Shown piece after piece: positions 9,428 through 17,719 of a stretch of 64,000 nucleotides of DNA. The translations under genes were made by a program, and so were the position numbers. A model generated the notes under the pieces. It worked only from the letters and a program-made list of their open reading frames with translations. It did no database searches and was not told where the DNA came from. The DNA is taken from NCBI RefSeq assembly GCF_000832125.1, contig NZ_JPRK01000003.1:124001-188000 (forward strand), read 5' to 3'. Origin of the DNA: Flavobacterium hibernum (lineage in GTDB: Bacteria; Bacteroidota; Bacteroidia; Flavobacteriales; Flavobacteriaceae). Positions within the stretch are counted from its first letter, which is position 1. Every line of letters begins with the position of its first letter.

Positions 9428-10033
9428 TTATTTTATTTCTATTTCGTCAAAATTATATTGTTCTTCCAGACCTTTAATAATACTGTCAATTCTAATATAT
9501 CTGATTTTTACGTAATAATCTTCAATAGTTAATATTCCTCCAATAGATAATAAGTTACAAATTAATGCATAGTTAGGTAATTGGTTTAAGAAGTAATTAT
9601 AGATGTTTTCGTGATCACCAGTTCTATATCGAAAAGAGTATTCATCTTTTTTAACGAACTTACTAAATTTATCCTCAAATTCTTTATCTAACATTTCTCT
9701 AAATTTTTTCAATTCGTTTCTCAATTGGTATGCACAATAAGAATATAATACTAAAGAAAAATCATAGTGAAAGAGTATTTCTTTTTCGCTAATTATTATT
9801 GTATCGGTATCAAAGTATTTTGCTGGTGCTGAAAATTGTCCAATATGATTTGATCGAAAATATATATGAAATGGAACATTTTGAAATTGGTTTATAAAAT
9901 CCCAAATGTCTTTATTATTTTCCCATCTTGCTCGTTGATGGTGCACATAGCCGTCAAAATATTCAGAATGTGACCAACGACTAACTAATGCTTTGTAAAC
10001 CTTCGTTACTTTTTCATAAAGTTCCCTGTTCAT
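9428..10033 (-). CDS. Hypothetical protein
   Basis: An unrecognised 201-residue cytoplasmic protein rich in tyrosine and charged residues. The N-terminal part (SRWSHSEYFDGYVHHQRARWE) is His/Trp-rich and is followed by a helical region containing LRNELKKFREMLDKEFEDKF. It has no signal peptide. Its neighbours are other small genes of unknown role on the same strand, and AT-rich spacers suggest independent transcription. Confidence 0.55.
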   Translation of the reverse strand: MNRELYEKVTKVYKALVSRWSHSEYFDGYVHHQRARWENNKDIWDFINQFQNVPFHIYFRSNHIGQFSAPAKYFDTDTIIISEKEILFHYDFSLVLYSYCAYQLRNELKKFREMLDKEFEDKFSKFVKKDEYSFRYRTGDHENIYNYFLNQLPNYALICNLLSIGGILTIEDYYVKIRYIRIDSIIKGLEEQYNFDEIEIK

Positions 10034-10099
10034 AGTGTTTAATTTATCATTTTGGCAATACCCTCTAACTTTCTAGTCATGTATCCGTTTTCTTTAAAT

Positions 10100-10807
10100 C
10101 TATTTTAATTCTACAAATTTATCTTCCTTATCATCAAATTTCATAATAGAATTTGGAACTATAGATTTGAAATCTTTTGTTTTATATTTAATTAATATAC
10201 TTGAATTATTAAAAGAGTCTAAACTTTCTTGCAATCCAAATGTAAGTTCATAATTATTTTGTTTGTCTTTAATAATTTCTTTCAATTTATCAGTTTGTAA
10301 AATACAATCTTTTGTACAAACTTTTTCAAGAAGTAAATTAAGTTTTTTGTTATCAGAGTCGTTCAATTTAAAATCAACACTTTTAATTTCATTGTTATTA
10401 AGTAAAAAATATTTCTGTCTCAAAGAAGAATTTGTTCCATAATTAAATTCAAAGACAAAGAAATTTTTGTTTATGACTCTTTCGTCCATTTTATTAATTG
10501 GAGATGTTGTTATTTCACTTTTCCAATAATCACTATCTATTTTGTCAAAATCTAAATATGTGTAAGAATTTAAGCCAAAACCATCTTCAAGTAATTTATC
10601 AATTATGAAATTAAAGTTTTCTTTTGATAAGTTTTTTAACTTATTTTCGCTTTTAAATTCAGTTATTTTTTGACTATTGCCTTCTGTATTTATGTTCTGT
10701 GAACTATCAACGTTTTCAACTTTTACTTTTAAAGCAGCTTTGTCTTCAGATTTTTTTTGACAAGAAACAATTGAAATTAGTAATGCAGAAATAAGAATTT
10801 TTTTCAT
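10100..10807 (-). CDS. Lipoprotein of unknown function
   Basis: A 235-residue protein with a short lipoprotein signal, MKKILISALLISIVSCQKK, and a lipobox Cys at residue 16. The mature part opens with a Lys/Ser/Asn-rich linker of about 40 residues and continues as a mixed alpha/beta domain containing two cysteines in KVCTKDCIL, which may form a disulfide. No family recognised. It is monocistronic. Confidence 0.65.
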   Translation of the reverse strand: MKKILISALLISIVSCQKKSEDKAALKVKVENVDSSQNINTEGNSQKITEFKSENKLKNLSKENFNFIIDKLLEDGFGLNSYTYLDFDKIDSDYWKSEITTSPINKMDERVINKNFFVFEFNYGTNSSLRQKYFLLNNNEIKSVDFKLNDSDNKKLNLLLEKVCTKDCILQTDKLKEIIKDKQNNYELTFGLQESLDSFNNSSILIKYKTKDFKSIVPNSIMKFDDKEDKFVELK

Positions 10808-11006
10808 TTTTATGTTTTAATAATTGTTTTACGATTCATTTTATTTAACGTTTTTTGTAATTTTAAATATCTATCAGCGTAGTGCCAAAAGCGAGTTTGA
10901 ATTAAATAAAACATCTTTATGTTTTACCGAATCTTTCCAAATACAAAGCGTACTTTCAATTTTACCAATTCCAAAAATTAATTGTAACTTTTTAGTAGCA
11001 GGATTT

Positions 11007-11855
11007 TTAATTTCCAACTACATATATTCCAATCCAGTTTTTAGGGAAACCTTTTTCTTTCCATATTTCATTGAATTTTTTTCGCCCCCAAAAATCACTA
11101 GTCACATAAAAAACCGCATAAAATAACTTATAAGTAGTATGATTTGAATATCCTGCAACGTCAACTAAAATTTGGTCTATTGTAGCTTTTAATTTCTCTT
11201 CTGTACGAGCATATTTATATTCTATTGCAGTATTTAAAGAAGGCAATAAAATGTCAGGTTTATATTCTTGTGCAATAGATAAAAAAGGTGATGTAGGATA
11301 ATTTGCATTAGGAAATACGCCTTTACAAACAACTTTTACGGCATTATAAACTTCTGTTTCTGATTTTGGAACTTTATCTAGGTCTTTTACAATTACTGCG
11401 GTATTTTCGAGTATGTTTTCTAAATAAGTTATACCTGTCCTTTTTAATAGGTATTCGTCGTTTTTTTGTCCAAAGAATTCATATGTTCTAAGGAAATTCC
11501 ATATTTCACTCAATATCACACAATAATGTTCTTGATTGTACGAATCGTAGGCAGACGATAACGTTTCAGCTTTTGTTTCTAATTTTGGAGATATAATATT
11601 TTTAAAATGTTTTAAATATTCTAATTCACCTTTTCCTTCAATATAACTACAAATTAATAGATAAACAGTTTTAGCATTATCTGTGAAGTGATCCTCCAAA
11701 GACTCGGTATACATTTCATAATCAAGGTCAGGTTTTTCTTGATCACTTTGAAAACTATAAATTTCGTTACGGTTTTCTATTTCGTAATAATTTGAACTCA
11801 TTTCGTTTAGAATTTTCTGAATTTGTTGTTCTCTAAAATGGTTTAGTGAATCCAT
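11007..11855 (-). CDS. Putative PD-(D/E)XK nuclease-fold protein
   Basis: A 282-residue protein. The C-terminal half shows a PD-(D/E)XK signature: P200-D201, ten residues, then E212-Y-K214, followed by an ATIDQI segment with Q228, the usual fourth motif. The first 190 residues are helical with no assigned domain. This combination (helical N-terminus, endonuclease-like C-terminus) occurs in restriction-like and abortive-infection proteins, so a defence role is plausible but not shown. It lies just outside the left end of the mobile element, whose repeat begins 285 bp away. No methyltransferase partner is adjacent. Confidence 0.55.
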   Translation of the reverse strand: MDSLNHFREQQIQKILNEMSSNYYEIENRNEIYSFQSDQEKPDLDYEMYTESLEDHFTDNAKTVYLLICSYIEGKGELEYLKHFKNIISPKLETKAETLSSAYDSYNQEHYCVILSEIWNFLRTYEFFGQKNDEYLLKRTGITYLENILENTAVIVKDLDKVPKSETEVYNAVKVVCKGVFPNANYPTSPFLSIAQEYKPDILLPSLNTAIEYKYARTEEKLKATIDQILVDVAGYSNHTTYKLFYAVFYVTSDFWGRKKFNEIWKEKGFPKNWIGIYVVGN

Positions 11856-12139
11856 TAAATATTAATTTTATAATTTATAGATGTTTTTTAAGGCAATATT
11901 AGTGCAAAGTTTTCAGGCTTGGCGAAGTGGTCGAATTTAGTAATGAAACTATCATTTACCAACTGCTGTCATATTTCTTTTTTATTCGTTTCGTTTATTA
12001 TTTTTCTTAAAAAAGATTAGTAAAAAGCAAAGTTAAGCAAAACGATTAAATCCGTTGCTATACAATGTTTTATAAAGAAGTAGTCTTTATTTGGAACTCG
12101 GTGTCTGATAGGTTTTGGGTTTGAAATGACAAAGTTAAG
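11856..12139. other. Left chromosomal flank of the element
   Basis: AT-rich, non-coding in all frames I examined. It carries the promoter side of the minus-strand nuclease-like gene and runs up to the left attachment repeat. Confidence 0.5.
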
Positions 12140-12160
12140 TTACTAATTCGTTACCGATTA
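12140..12160 (+). repeat. Candidate attL core repeat
   Basis: TTACTAA, one variable base, TCGTTACCGAT, one variable base, A. The same pattern recurs at 63013 in the same orientation with 19 of 21 positions identical. The centre is a small dyad (TCG-TTAC-CGA), the usual form of a tyrosine recombinase core with inverted binding sites around a short spacer. It lies 110 bp upstream of the integrase start. Confidence 0.7.
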
Positions 12161-12269
12161 ATAGAGGTTCCTTATTAGTTTAAACGGTTATATTTCAGTG
12201 TTTTGCACTTATTTTTATATTTCCTTGTAACTCAATGTAAATTAATTTTAAACATTAAACATTTGAGTT

Positions 12270-13520
12270 ATGACGCAGACAAAAAAATCAACGTTCAAAC
12301 TGCTTTTCTACTTGAAAAAGAACGAACTAAAAAAAAATGGTAATGCTCCAATTATGGCACGTATTACCATTGACGGAACACCTAAAACTTTTGGGACAAA
12401 GTTAGAAATTGACCCTAGCAATTGGGATCTAAAATATGGAAGAGTTGAGGGCAAAAGCGCAACAGCTTTAAATATTAATAAAAAGTTGGATAACATACGT
12501 GGGCGTATCGACAAAATTTATGAAGATATGCTGAAACACGAGGGCTTTGCTACTTCCCAAAAAGTAAAGCTCTCATTCTTGGGTGTTGGTGTAATGGATG
12601 ATGCAATTCTAAAAGTCTTTAACGATAAAAATGAGGATTTTAAAAAATTGGTTGACAAGGAAGAACGTTCACAAAGCACCTACAACAAGTACATCACGGT
12701 TTATAATCATCTTACCACTTTTATCAAAGAACGCTATCATCGTGATGATATGGCCTTTCGGGAATTGACTGGAGATTTTATTAGGGAATTCGATTTTTAT
12801 CTTCGGTACGATTTACAATCTACACATAATACGGTTTGGGTTTACACGATGCCCGTACTAAGTCTGGTAGAATTGGCTATAAAAAAAGGTTTGATACGTG
12901 ATAATCCGTTTCAAGATTATGAAATTAATATGGAAGAAACCGACAGGGGTTATATTCTTAAAGAAGATGTAGAAAAACTGATGATGTGTGCACCGCCCCA
13001 CCCACGGTATGAGCTTGTAAAAGATCTTTTTATTTTCAGTTGTTTTACCGGACTTGCTTATGCGGATATTAAAAAACTAACAAGGAACAATATTCAGTCT
13101 TTCTTCGATGGCCATCAATGGATCATCAGCAGAAGAAAAAAATCAGATATTGCTTCTAATGTTCGGTTAATGGAAATCCCAAAACGTATCATAGAAAAAT
13201 ACCTCGGTAGCACTCGTAATGAGTTTATCTTTCCAGTTCCAACCAATGTAACCTGCAATACTCACATTGGCAAATTAATTGAAAAAGCTAAAATTATTAC
13301 AGAACAAAAAGTAACTTTTCACACCGCAAGACACACATTTGGAACGATGTTTTTGACAGAAGGTGTTCCCCTTGAAAGCCTTAGTAAAATGATGGGGCAT
13401 AAAAATATTTCTACTACACAGATTTATGCTAAAATTACCAGCCAAAAGATTAGTAAGGATATGGATTTGGTAGCTCCTAAATTTAAGGAGATTGAAGAAG
13501 CGTTTTTACAGGTTATATAG
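12270..13520 (+). CDS. Tyrosine recombinase (element integrase)
   Basis: Site-specific integrase of 416 residues. The N-terminal third is the Arm DNA-binding domain with the ITIDGTPKTFGTKLEI sheet. About 110-210 is a SAM-like core-binding domain. The catalytic domain follows, with H351-x-x-R354 (HTARH), H377 (MGHKN) and the nucleophile Y386 (TQIYAKI). Where most family members have the first catalytic Arg (TGLRxxE) this protein has Ala263 (FTGLAYAD), as in some Bacteroidota conjugative-transposon integrases. It reads inward from the left attachment repeat and is followed by its own terminator. It should catalyse excision and integration of the whole element. Confidence 0.95.
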   Translation: MTQTKKSTFKLLFYLKKNELKKNGNAPIMARITIDGTPKTFGTKLEIDPSNWDLKYGRVEGKSATALNINKKLDNIRGRIDKIYEDMLKHEGFATSQKVKLSFLGVGVMDDAILKVFNDKNEDFKKLVDKEERSQSTYNKYITVYNHLTTFIKERYHRDDMAFRELTGDFIREFDFYLRYDLQSTHNTVWVYTMPVLSLVELAIKKGLIRDNPFQDYEINMEETDRGYILKEDVEKLMMCAPPHPRYELVKDLFIFSCFTGLAYADIKKLTRNNIQSFFDGHQWIISRRKKSDIASNVRLMEIPKRIIEKYLGSTRNEFIFPVPTNVTCNTHIGKLIEKAKIITEQKVTFHTARHTFGTMFLTEGVPLESLSKMMGHKNISTTQIYAKITSQKISKDMDLVAPKFKEIEEAFLQVI

Positions 13521-13543
13521 TTAATCACAATTTGATAATTACG

Positions 13544-13571
13544 AGCAGAACTTAACGGTTCTGCTTTTTTT
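13544..13571 (+). terminator. Rho-independent terminator of the integrase gene
   Basis: AGCAGAAC, a six-base loop, then GTTCTGCT running into seven T. It lies 24 bp after the integrase stop. Confidence 0.85.
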
Positions 13572-14168
13572 ATGCCCATATTTTATAGCCAAAGCACATT
13601 TACTTCGCTCTGCTATTCCCTTTCTGTAAAAGAGCTTTTCGGCTACTTCTGGAACAGAAGATTAAAAAATGTTGCCATCTACGCCTCCCACACAAATACA
13701 ATTTTTTAATCCTCTATTAGTGTGGCTTTGATAGCCCCACCGCTTTAAAAAAGTGTTTTAAAAATTCAGCGAATTGGAAGTGTTATTTCAATTCACTGTA
13801 AACCATTTCTCAATGCCATCTTCTTAGCTTCCACATTCATTTTTATCCAAAGACCCGTATGCTTTTTGTCCCATTTCAAGAGCAAAGGTATTTCCGTGTT
13901 CTTAACGCATCACAAAGGTCAAGCAAGTTTGGAAAATAATCTCCACCCGTTGGGTAGTATTTTTTTCCAAAACCTTGGTGATGCTAAACACGAACCTTTT
14001 ATGCTCGTGAAACGAAACATAGCATACTCCGGCTCTTTAAACGAATAAAAAAAATGTCAGATACGAAAATTAAAAACATTGGAAATGGTAATGAAACGAA
14101 ACAGCACCTCCTCTCATTGCCGAATAAATCTAAAAAAAATCAAAATCAATAACTAAAAATTAAAGAAT
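13572..14168 (+). other. Long untranslated leader before ssb, with an extended imperfect hairpin
   Basis: No convincing gene in about 600 bp. A 60-codon frame at 13866-14048 lacks coding character and I treat it as chance. At 13924-13976 the strand can fold on itself: an arm around TTTGGAAAATA (about 13929-13938) pairs with TATTTTTTTCCAAA (about 13958-13971), capped by ACCC-GTT-GGGT (13945-13955). Its position upstream of ssb suggests a structured leader or a single-strand origin, but this is inference. Confidence 0.4.
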
Positions 14169-14561
14169 ATGAACATCACAGGAAGACTGACAAGGGATGC
14201 GGAAGTACGCACAACGTCACAGGACAAACAAGTAGTAAATTTTTCAGTAGCGACCAACGACAGCTACCGTAACAAGCAAGGCGAACGCATAGAGCAAACA
14301 ACCTATTTCGACTGCTCCTATTGGATAACCCCGAATGTAGCCAAGCTACTCACAAAAGGCACTTTGGTAGAACTATCGGGACGAGTAAGTACAAGAGCGT
14401 GGACAGGTAATGATGGAGAGCCAAGAGCAGGTCTGAATTTCCACACCTCACAAATCAAATTGCACGGAGGTAGTAAGAGAACCGAAAGCGTACAAGCTAC
14501 TGCACAAACAGGAAACAACAGTACAGCAGGAAAAGGTACAGAAGACGACCTTCCATTTTAA
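14169..14561 (+). CDS. ssb: Single-stranded DNA-binding protein
   Basis: A 130-residue OB-fold SSB. It begins MNITGRLTRDAEVRTT, has the VVNFSVATNDSYRN strand pair and YFDCSYW in the core, and ends in the acidic DDLPF tail that recruits partner enzymes. The linker before the tail is short and Gln/Thr/Gly-rich. It is shorter than typical chromosomal SSBs and is the element-borne version that protects single-stranded DNA during transfer. It is followed after 44 bp by the DUF932 gene on the same strand, probably in one transcript. Confidence 0.93.
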   Translation: MNITGRLTRDAEVRTTSQDKQVVNFSVATNDSYRNKQGERIEQTTYFDCSYWITPNVAKLLTKGTLVELSGRVSTRAWTGNDGEPRAGLNFHTSQIKLHGGSKRTESVQATAQTGNNSTAGKGTEDDLPF

Positions 14562-14605
14562 TCAAGAACATTCAATCCATTTTTTATATCAAAATTTTAA
14601 ACATT

Positions 14606-15571
14606 ATGGCACATAATATCAATTTCAACGAGAGAACAGGACGTTATTCATTTTTCAGCGTTCAGCAAAAAGCGTGGTACGGTTTAGGGCAAATCGTGGA
14701 GCAATACCCAACAAGCGAGGAAGCTATCAAACACGCAGGATTAGATTACGAAGTCGTAAAATCCCCACTATTTACCAAAGGTTCGGGCATTATCGAAACC
14801 ACCAACGGTATAGAGATAGGCAGTAGCGAATTGGAAGTACCTAACTATTTCGCCAACATACGCACCGATAACAATGCCGTATTGGGCGTAGTCGGTAAGG
14901 ATTACCATATCGTACAAAACCGTGAAGCCTTTAATTTCTTTGATGCTATTGTAGGCGGTGACGAGGGCATTCTGTACGAAACCGCAGGAGCAATAGGCAA
15001 CGGAGAACGCATTTTTATTACAGCCAAATTGCCCGATTATATTCGTGTAGGCAATGGCGATGATGTTACAGAAAAGTACATTTTCCTTACCACTTCGCAC
15101 GATGGTAGCGGAAGCATCACAGCCGCATTTACGCCTATCCGTATTGTTTGCCAAAACACGCTGAATGCATCTTTACGCAGTATGACCAATGTTGTTCGTA
15201 TCAAACACACTTCGGGAGCAAAACAACGTATCGAGAACGCTCACAAGATTATGGGACTTGCCAACACATTAAGCAATCAATTGGAGAGTATTTTCAACGA
15301 ATGGGCAAAAGTAAAGGTAACGGACCAAGAGGTTAAAAAGCTAATCCAATTGGCACTTTGCCCGAATAAGGAAACGCTTGACCTTATCAAAAAAGGTGCA
15401 GAAGATGAAATTTCCACCGTGTTCAAAAACACCGTTGAAGATGCTTTTGCATACGCAATGATAAGCGACACCCAACAAATGGATACGACAAAAGGAACAT
15501 TGTTCGGAGCTTATAATGCGGTGCGAGTTGATGTTTGTAAGTGTGCTATTAAAAAAGGTTTAACCCTATAA
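14606..15571 (+). CDS. DUF932 protein, C-terminus replaced (truncated)
   Basis: A 321-residue product. Residues 1 to about 305 are a standard DUF932 (phage/plasmid-like) protein: N-terminal FNERTGRYSFFSVQQKAWYGLG, central VGKDYHIVQNREAFNFFDAIV, and the late landmark TTKGTLFGAYNAV. From my memory of the family, intact members continue past GAYNAV with a Gly-Tyr-Phe-Gln helical end. Here the reading frame instead runs into VDVCKCAIKKGLTL and stops. I infer a DNA junction at about 15520 that removed the family's last helices. The role of DUF932 in these elements is unknown; it normally sits beside ssb, as here. Confidence 0.85.
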   Translation: MAHNINFNERTGRYSFFSVQQKAWYGLGQIVEQYPTSEEAIKHAGLDYEVVKSPLFTKGSGIIETTNGIEIGSSELEVPNYFANIRTDNNAVLGVVGKDYHIVQNREAFNFFDAIVGGDEGILYETAGAIGNGERIFITAKLPDYIRVGNGDDVTEKYIFLTTSHDGSGSITAAFTPIRIVCQNTLNASLRSMTNVVRIKHTSGAKQRIENAHKIMGLANTLSNQLESIFNEWAKVKVTDQEVKKLIQLALCPNKETLDLIKKGAEDEISTVFKNTVEDAFAYAMISDTQQMDTTKGTLFGAYNAVRVDVCKCAIKKGLTL

Positions 15572-15801
15572 TATTTGCGTATTTAATAACATATCCAAAT
15601 ACTTTAGTCCAATTAAGATAATAATTTCAAGCAATCTGCCAGCGAAGATGGATAGGTTGCTACTTTCTCCATTCTCCCACGCTTTACAGGTTTTCTGGAC
15701 ATTGCTGTGCAGTGAGTGGTAATTTCATCAATAATTTGGCATAAAGCACGTCAGAACAAAATGCTGTCTGACGGGCTTCTTTCTAATCCTTTTTTATAAG
15801 G
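15572..15801. other. Junction region between truncated DUF932 and the cut-off tra operon
   Basis: 230 bp with no intact gene, between two convergent genes. A frame on the minus strand (about 15595-15700) gives only a short, unrecognised peptide. An imperfect hairpin, CGTCAG to CTGACG (about 15746-15772), could act as a weak terminator. In related elements the rest of DUF932 and traE onward would be expected on the two sides, so I read this as the scar of a deletion. Confidence 0.5.
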
Positions 15802-16635
15802 CTACATTTTTCGTCCTTTGTTTCCTTGCTCTTTTTTTGAAGAGAAAACAGGTTTGTTTTGGAGTTTTTTCTTGGTCATTTTTTCTTTCAGCACCTTCAG
15901 GTTTTCTGTTATTATTTGTGGTAGAAATGTTTCCTTCCAGGGAATTGTCTTTGCTTCAAAATGAGATTTTAAACCTATACGTTTTAAATCTTCTTTGATA
16001 TTCCAACCTCCGTTTCGATTCCATCCGATAGGGTCAAGTTCTCTTTGGAAAGGGAATTGAACTGCGATAAGGTCTTTTGGTAATTCCAGAATGCTGTCGT
16101 AGTCTAATTCTTGGAATTCATGTATTTTGGGATTGTAGGGAATGATGTAAGCATTCGCTTCCTCGGAGAAGTAATGATCTATTTCATCAAAGACGATTCC
16201 TTTTGACAAAAAATCATCTTTAGGACGAAGCATACCCATTCGGATATCAACATAGAAGGTATGACCTTCAATATTGATTGTAGGAAGCATTCCCTTTTGG
16301 GTTCTGTCATTGAATGCCGTCTGATCCACCATCAAGTCGAAGTCTGTTTTATTTTCTAATTCTTGGGGTGTTAGCTTATACTTTTCTGCCATTCCTGCTG
16401 GATCAAGCACAACGAGTTCCGGTATCTTTACTGAAGTGTCTTCTCCGTTACTTATAAGGTTCGGAATGTTCTTCTCCTGTAGACTATAGTTAAAAGCGTA
16501 GCCATCTTCTACATCGCTCATTACGTAAATTGAAATGGTATTGACTGGATTGTTTTTTTCCCTTAACTCGACCTTATTTATATCGATCAAGAAATCTGTT
16601 CCCTCGATATTTATACTGGGCAATTCTCTTTCCAT
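15802..16635 (-). CDS. Conserved conjugative-element protein with internal duplication
   Basis: A 277-residue protein of unknown function at the end of the TraA-TraD run. It contains two copies of one module: LPSINIEGTDFLIDINKVEL near residue 4 and LPTINIEGHTFYVDIRMGML near residue 115, each followed by a basic/acidic LRxKxx segment. The C-terminal 40 residues are strongly basic (EKMTKKKLQNKPVFSSKKEQ) and could bind nucleic acid. No signal peptide. It starts 30 bp after the TraD stop. In intact elements traE would be expected next; here the operon ends. Confidence 0.65.
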   Translation of the reverse strand: MERELPSINIEGTDFLIDINKVELREKNNPVNTISIYVMSDVEDGYAFNYSLQEKNIPNLISNGEDTSVKIPELVVLDPAGMAEKYKLTPQELENKTDFDLMVDQTAFNDRTQKGMLPTINIEGHTFYVDIRMGMLRPKDDFLSKGIVFDEIDHYFSEEANAYIIPYNPKIHEFQELDYDSILELPKDLIAVQFPFQRELDPIGWNRNGGWNIKEDLKRIGLKSHFEAKTIPWKETFLPQIITENLKVLKEKMTKKKLQNKPVFSSKKEQGNKGRKM

Positions 16636-16665
16636 ACTTCGTTGTTTTAAAAGACAAAGGGAAGT

Positions 16666-17301
16666 CTATACAAACTCCCCAATGTCGAAATTTTCCAAAT
16701 CATTTTTCCGCAAAGTGGAAGAACTGGTTTCCGTTTCAGAAGAAAGGCTACTATCCAATAGCTCTGCTATTTTACGAGAAGTGCCTTCCATAGAATTTTC
16801 CAAAAGGCTGAATAATTCGGTTCCCTGTATTTTCTGAACTATAGCTATCGCTGTTTCCTTTTGAGATTGCTCCAGTTTTTCTTTTTGAAGCAGTATCCCC
16901 ACGGAGCTTAGTTCTTCAAAGGTAACCCCTTGGGCGAAACCGTTATCGCCATCGGATAATTCGTACCTATTCCATTCTTCCTCCTCTTCCCCAAAATCAG
17001 GCATATTACTGAAAACTTCGTCCAGCTCTTCCTGCGGAATTTGAATGCCGACGTTTTCATTTTCGTCGTATTCTATGTCAAAATTATCAGGATTTATTTC
17101 TGGTTTTTCAACTTGGCTTTCGGTGGCATTGTTTGGCACCGAAAGGCTTCTCTTAGGTCTAGGTTGCCCCATAATATCGGGCAGTTTAGGGTTGCTTTTT
17201 TCCTGTATCGGTTTTCTTTCTGAACTTTTTTTGATTACAATCTTGTCCTGCACAAGCAGGGCAATCACAATCAGCAGGCATATCACAATTACTATTTCCA
17301 T
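16666..17301 (-). CDS. Conjugal transfer protein TraD-like, membrane anchored
   Basis: A 211-residue protein. Residues 1-21 (MEIVIVICLLIVIALLVQDK) are a membrane anchor, followed by a basic stretch, a long acidic region (DEVFSNMPDFGEEEEEW) and a helical C-terminus ending NFDIGEFV. This matches my memory of the protein called TraD in CTnDOT-type elements, which is distinct from the F-plasmid TraD coupling protein. Function undefined. It lies 2 bp downstream of the DUF3408 gene, so the two are translationally linked. Confidence 0.65.
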   Translation of the reverse strand: MEIVIVICLLIVIALLVQDKIVIKKSSERKPIQEKSNPKLPDIMGQPRPKRSLSVPNNATESQVEKPEINPDNFDIEYDENENVGIQIPQEELDEVFSNMPDFGEEEEEWNRYELSDGDNGFAQGVTFEELSSVGILLQKEKLEQSQKETAIAIVQKIQGTELFSLLENSMEGTSRKIAELLDSSLSSETETSSSTLRKNDLENFDIGEFV

Positions 17302-17303
17302 AA

Positions 17304-17708
17304 CTATAAAATGGGTTTAAAACGTTCGTTGAAATAATCAGTAATATCATCCCCAAACTCCCTAAAGTGGTGTTCAAGGATGTTGTCGATATAAGAATAG
17401 AGTGTAGTCTTTTCTTCTCTTGTTAATTGCACAATGCGGATTAACCTTTCGTGGTATTCGGGACGTATGTAAACGACCTTTCCGTTTCGACCTGAAGGAA
17501 ACCGATTGACCAGAAATGTCTCCTCATAATCCACCTTCTTTGAGGAACTATTGCGGGCTTTTTCTTTTGGTTTTGTTTCCTTCTGTATTTCCTGTTGTTG
17601 ATTGGCTTCGGGTACAGTAAAAGACTGATTACCACTCATGATATTCATGATTAATTCTTCATCAACAACAGGTTTATCGAAGTCTTTTCTTCTCTTATCT
17701 GTTGACAT
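17304..17708 (-). CDS. DUF3408 protein (TraB/TraC-like)
   Basis: A 134-residue protein of the DUF3408 family, found next to ParA in Bacteroidota conjugative transposons. The N-terminal 50 residues are a Lys/Gln-rich linker. The C-terminal domain holds the family pattern RPEYHERLIRIVQLTREEKT and LYSYIDNILEHHF, resembling a ribbon-helix-helix partner of a partition ATPase. It lies 11 bp downstream of the ParA/TraA gene. Confidence 0.75.
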   Translation of the reverse strand: MSTDKRRKDFDKPVVDEELIMNIMSGNQSFTVPEANQQQEIQKETKPKEKARNSSSKKVDYEETFLVNRFPSGRNGKVVYIRPEYHERLIRIVQLTREEKTTLYSYIDNILEHHFREFGDDITDYFNERFKPIL

Positions 17709-17719
17709 ACTTAACTATT

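Noticed and set aside
13866..14048. 60-codon open frame between integrase and ssb
   Set aside because: No ribosome-binding or promoter support, residues do not look coding, and the stretch overlaps the imperfect hairpin.
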